A DNA stretch of 64,000 nt from Aequorivita sp. (lineage in GTDB: Bacteria; Bacteroidota; Bacteroidia; Flavobacteriales; Flavobacteriaceae), in contig JAUYGY010000051.1 of assembly GCA_030690315.1 (NCBI GenBank), positions 47,155-111,154 on the forward strand, given 5' to 3'. Within the stretch, counting starts at the first letter, position 1. Each line of letters starts with the position of its first letter. This document shows, piece after piece, positions 62,467 through 64,000 of this stretch. The notes under the pieces are model-generated. The model did not search any database. It saw nothing but the letters and a program-made list of their open reading frames with translations, and was not told where the DNA came from. A program made the translations under genes and the position numbers.

Positions 62467-64000
62467 ATGAAAAAAACAATTAATATTTTAGTTTCCCTCG
62501 TTATGGTTGCCGGTTTGGTGAGCTGTAACAATGGCGAAAACAAAAAAGGAAACAAGGGGCAGGGCGGCTTGGCCACCAATGCAGCTGAAAAAGTGTACGT
62601 AGCTCCAGGAGAGCACGATGAATATTATGCCTTTATTTCTGGAGGATTCAGCGGACAGCTTTCTGTTTATGGGTTACCTTCTGGACGTTTGTTTAAGGTA
62701 ATTCCCGTATTTTCCCAAGACCCTGAAAAGGCATATGGTTATAATGAAGAAAGTAAGCCAATGTTGGAAACTTCTTTTGGCTTTGTGCCTTGGGGTGATA
62801 GCCATCACCCAGACATTTCACAGACCAATGGTGAACTGGATGGACGTTGGGTTTTCATCAATGAAAACAACACGCCACGTATTGCACGAATTGACCTAAC
62901 CACTTTTGAAACTGCTGAAATTCTTGAAGTGCCAAACAGCGCGGGGAACCACAGTTCTTCTTTCGTTACTGAAAACACGGAATATGTAGTTGCTGGAACT
63001 CGTTTCTCTGTGCCAATCCCACAGCGCGATATGCCTATTAAAGATTATAAAGGAAACTTTAAAGGTTCTCTTTCATTTATCAGCGTAGACCCTGAAAGTG
63101 GCCGTATGGCAATAAAATTTCAATTGATGATGCCTGGTTTTGATTATGACCTTTCACACCCTGGTCGCGACAAATCGCACGGTTGGTTCTTCTTTACCAC
63201 TTATAATACTGAAGAAGCAAACACTCTGTTGGAAGTAAACGCATCACAAAACGATAAAGATTTTATTGCAGCCGTAAACTGGAAAAAAATTGAAGAATAC
63301 GTGAATAATGGCGGTGGAACTAAAGTTCCTGCAAATTATGCACACAACATTTATAATGATGAAACCCATTCAGCTACCTCAACTATGTTGAAGGAAGTGC
63401 TTACCGTAAACCCACTGGATGTTCCAGGTGCAGTTTACTTTCTTCCAACTCCAAAATCGCCTCACGGTTGTGACGTAGATCCAACTGGAGAATACATTAT
63501 AGGTAACGGAAAACTTTCTGCTGACTTAACAGTGCATTCGTTCACCAAAATGCTTGCAGCTATCGAAAACAAAAAATTTGATGGCGAAGCGTACGGTATT
63601 CCAATATTAAAATTTGAAGATGTACTTGCCGGAACCGTGAAGCAACCAGGCCTAGGACCATTGCACACCGAATTTGACGGGAAAGGTAATGCGTATACCA
63701 CCTTCTTTATCTCTTCAGAAGTTGTAAAGTGGAAATTGGGAACTTGGGAAGTTTTGGATCGTCAGCCAGTGTTTTACTCTGTTGGCCACGGGATGATTCC
63801 TGGAGGAAACTCACGTAAGCCTTTCGGGAAGTATTTTGTTGCTTTGAACAAGATTACAAAAGATAGATATTTGCCCACAGGACCTGAGGTTACCCAGTCT
63901 GCACAGTTGTTTGACATAACCGGTGACAAAATGGAACTGTTGCTGGATTTCCCAACCATTGGAGAACCACACTACGCTGCCGGTATTCCTGCAGAGATTG
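62467..64000 (+). CDS. nosZ: nitrous oxide reductase, clade II, lipoprotein type (3' end outside window)
   Basis: 511 codons present; the frame is open to the window end, so the gene is truncated by the edge, not broken. Lipobox AGLVSC (C20) follows a Sec-type signal; there is no twin-arginine motif, as expected for clade II. The seven-bladed propeller carries CuZ histidines in SHHPDISQTNGE (H113, H114), SAGNHSSSF, SHPGRDKSHGW, PHGCDVDPTGEY (H333), GPLHTEF, VGHGMIPGG and GEPHYA. The C-terminal CuA domain lies beyond 64,000. It reduces N2O to N2 in the periplasm. The type B promoter at 61215 probably drives it via the cytochrome and fasciclin genes. Confidence 0.95.
   Translation, partial: MKKTINILVSLVMVAGLVSCNNGENKKGNKGQGGLATNAAEKVYVAPGEHDEYYAFISGGFSGQLSVYGLPSGRLFKVIPVFSQDPEKAYGYNEESKPMLETSFGFVPWGDSHHPDISQTNGELDGRWVFINENNTPRIARIDLTTFETAEILEVPNSAGNHSSSFVTENTEYVVAGTRFSVPIPQRDMPIKDYKGNFKGSLSFISVDPESGRMAIKFQLMMPGFDYDLSHPGRDKSHGWFFFTTYNTEEANTLLEVNASQNDKDFIAAVNWKKIEEYVNNGGGTKVPANYAHNIYNDETHSATSTMLKEVLTVNPLDVPGAVYFLPTPKSPHGCDVDPTGEYIIGNGKLSADLTVHSFTKMLAAIENKKFDGEAYGIPILKFEDVLAGTVKQPGLGPLHTEFDGKGNAYTTFFISSEVVKWKLGTWEVLDRQPVFYSVGHGMIPGGNSRKPFGKYFVALNKITKDRYLPTGPEVTQSAQLFDITGDKMELLLDFPTIGEPHYAAGIPAEI

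Overview
This window looks like chromosome from a flavobacterium (Bacteroidota, probably Flavobacteriaceae). The DNA is A+T rich, genes are tightly packed, Shine-Dalgarno sequences are weak, and promoters carry the Bacteroidota -7 box TAnnTTTG. The gene content fits: gliding-group style outer-membrane barrels, DUF2141, YceI, a split YbhF-type ABC exporter, and a lipoprotein-type clade II nitrous oxide reductase. I see no rRNA, tRNA, CRISPR array, transposase or integrase. No gene-free stretch exceeds about 260 bases.

Layout. 1-5.2 kb: a giant protein with two alpha/beta-hydrolase domains, a CHAT caspase-like protease domain and a helical repeat tail. 5.4-9.0 kb: a three-subunit biotin-dependent acyl-CoA carboxylase operon. 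9-14.7 kb: TauE/SafE exporter, a P-type cation ATPase, a small outer-membrane barrel and two membrane proteins. 14.8-18.1 kb: an Mla-type lipid transport operon followed by a stand-alone Crp/Fnr regulator. 18.2-31.2 kb: a sulfur/thiol block with a di-haem Tll0287-like cytochrome, a TPMT-type methyltransferase, persulfide dioxygenase-rhodanese, sulfide:quinone oxidoreductase (SQR), a 44-residue protein, DUF302, cytochrome b, and a TolC/MFP/RND efflux operon with two small accessory proteins. 31.3-46.7 kb: hibernation factor, five universal stress proteins (USPs), deo nucleoside salvage with thioredoxin, a histidine kinase with a REC-Crp fusion regulator, an ATP-cone nuclease, a beta-CASP RNase-like protein, and YceI/porin genes. 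46.8-59.3 kb: a long leftward gene string headed by a TetR regulator (TolC, HlyD, lipoprotein, OsmC, two ABC ATPases, two permeases, LOG protein, a duplicated and partly decayed 4-TM/phospholipase module, a second ATP-cone nuclease and a Pycsar-type DUF5706 protein). 59.6-64 kb: a lipoprotein, a sixth USP and the nos locus (cytochrome c, fasciclin lipoprotein, nosZ cut by the window end).

The most striking signal is regulatory. Two families of 14-bp Crp/Fnr-type palindromes recur in front of operons. Type A is GTAAC-N4-GTTAC (3 sites, all in the sulfur block). Type B is [N]TGA[C/T]-N4-[G/A]TCA[N] (about a dozen sites, before USPs, the hibernation factor, the kinase/REC-Crp pair, mla, SQR, YceI, a P-type ATPase and nosZ). 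In nearly every case a TAnnTTTG-like -7 box starts exactly 36 bp after the first base of the palindrome, which is class II activator geometry. I infer a low-oxygen/denitrification regulon (type B), possibly driven by the REC-Crp fusion or another Fnr homologue. I also infer a sulfide/persulfide regulon (type A), possibly driven by the cysteine-bearing Crp/Fnr protein encoded next to the first type A site. Both types sit in tandem before SQR. The two ATP-cone nucleases and the CHAT protein are the best candidates for undescribed effector or defence functions.
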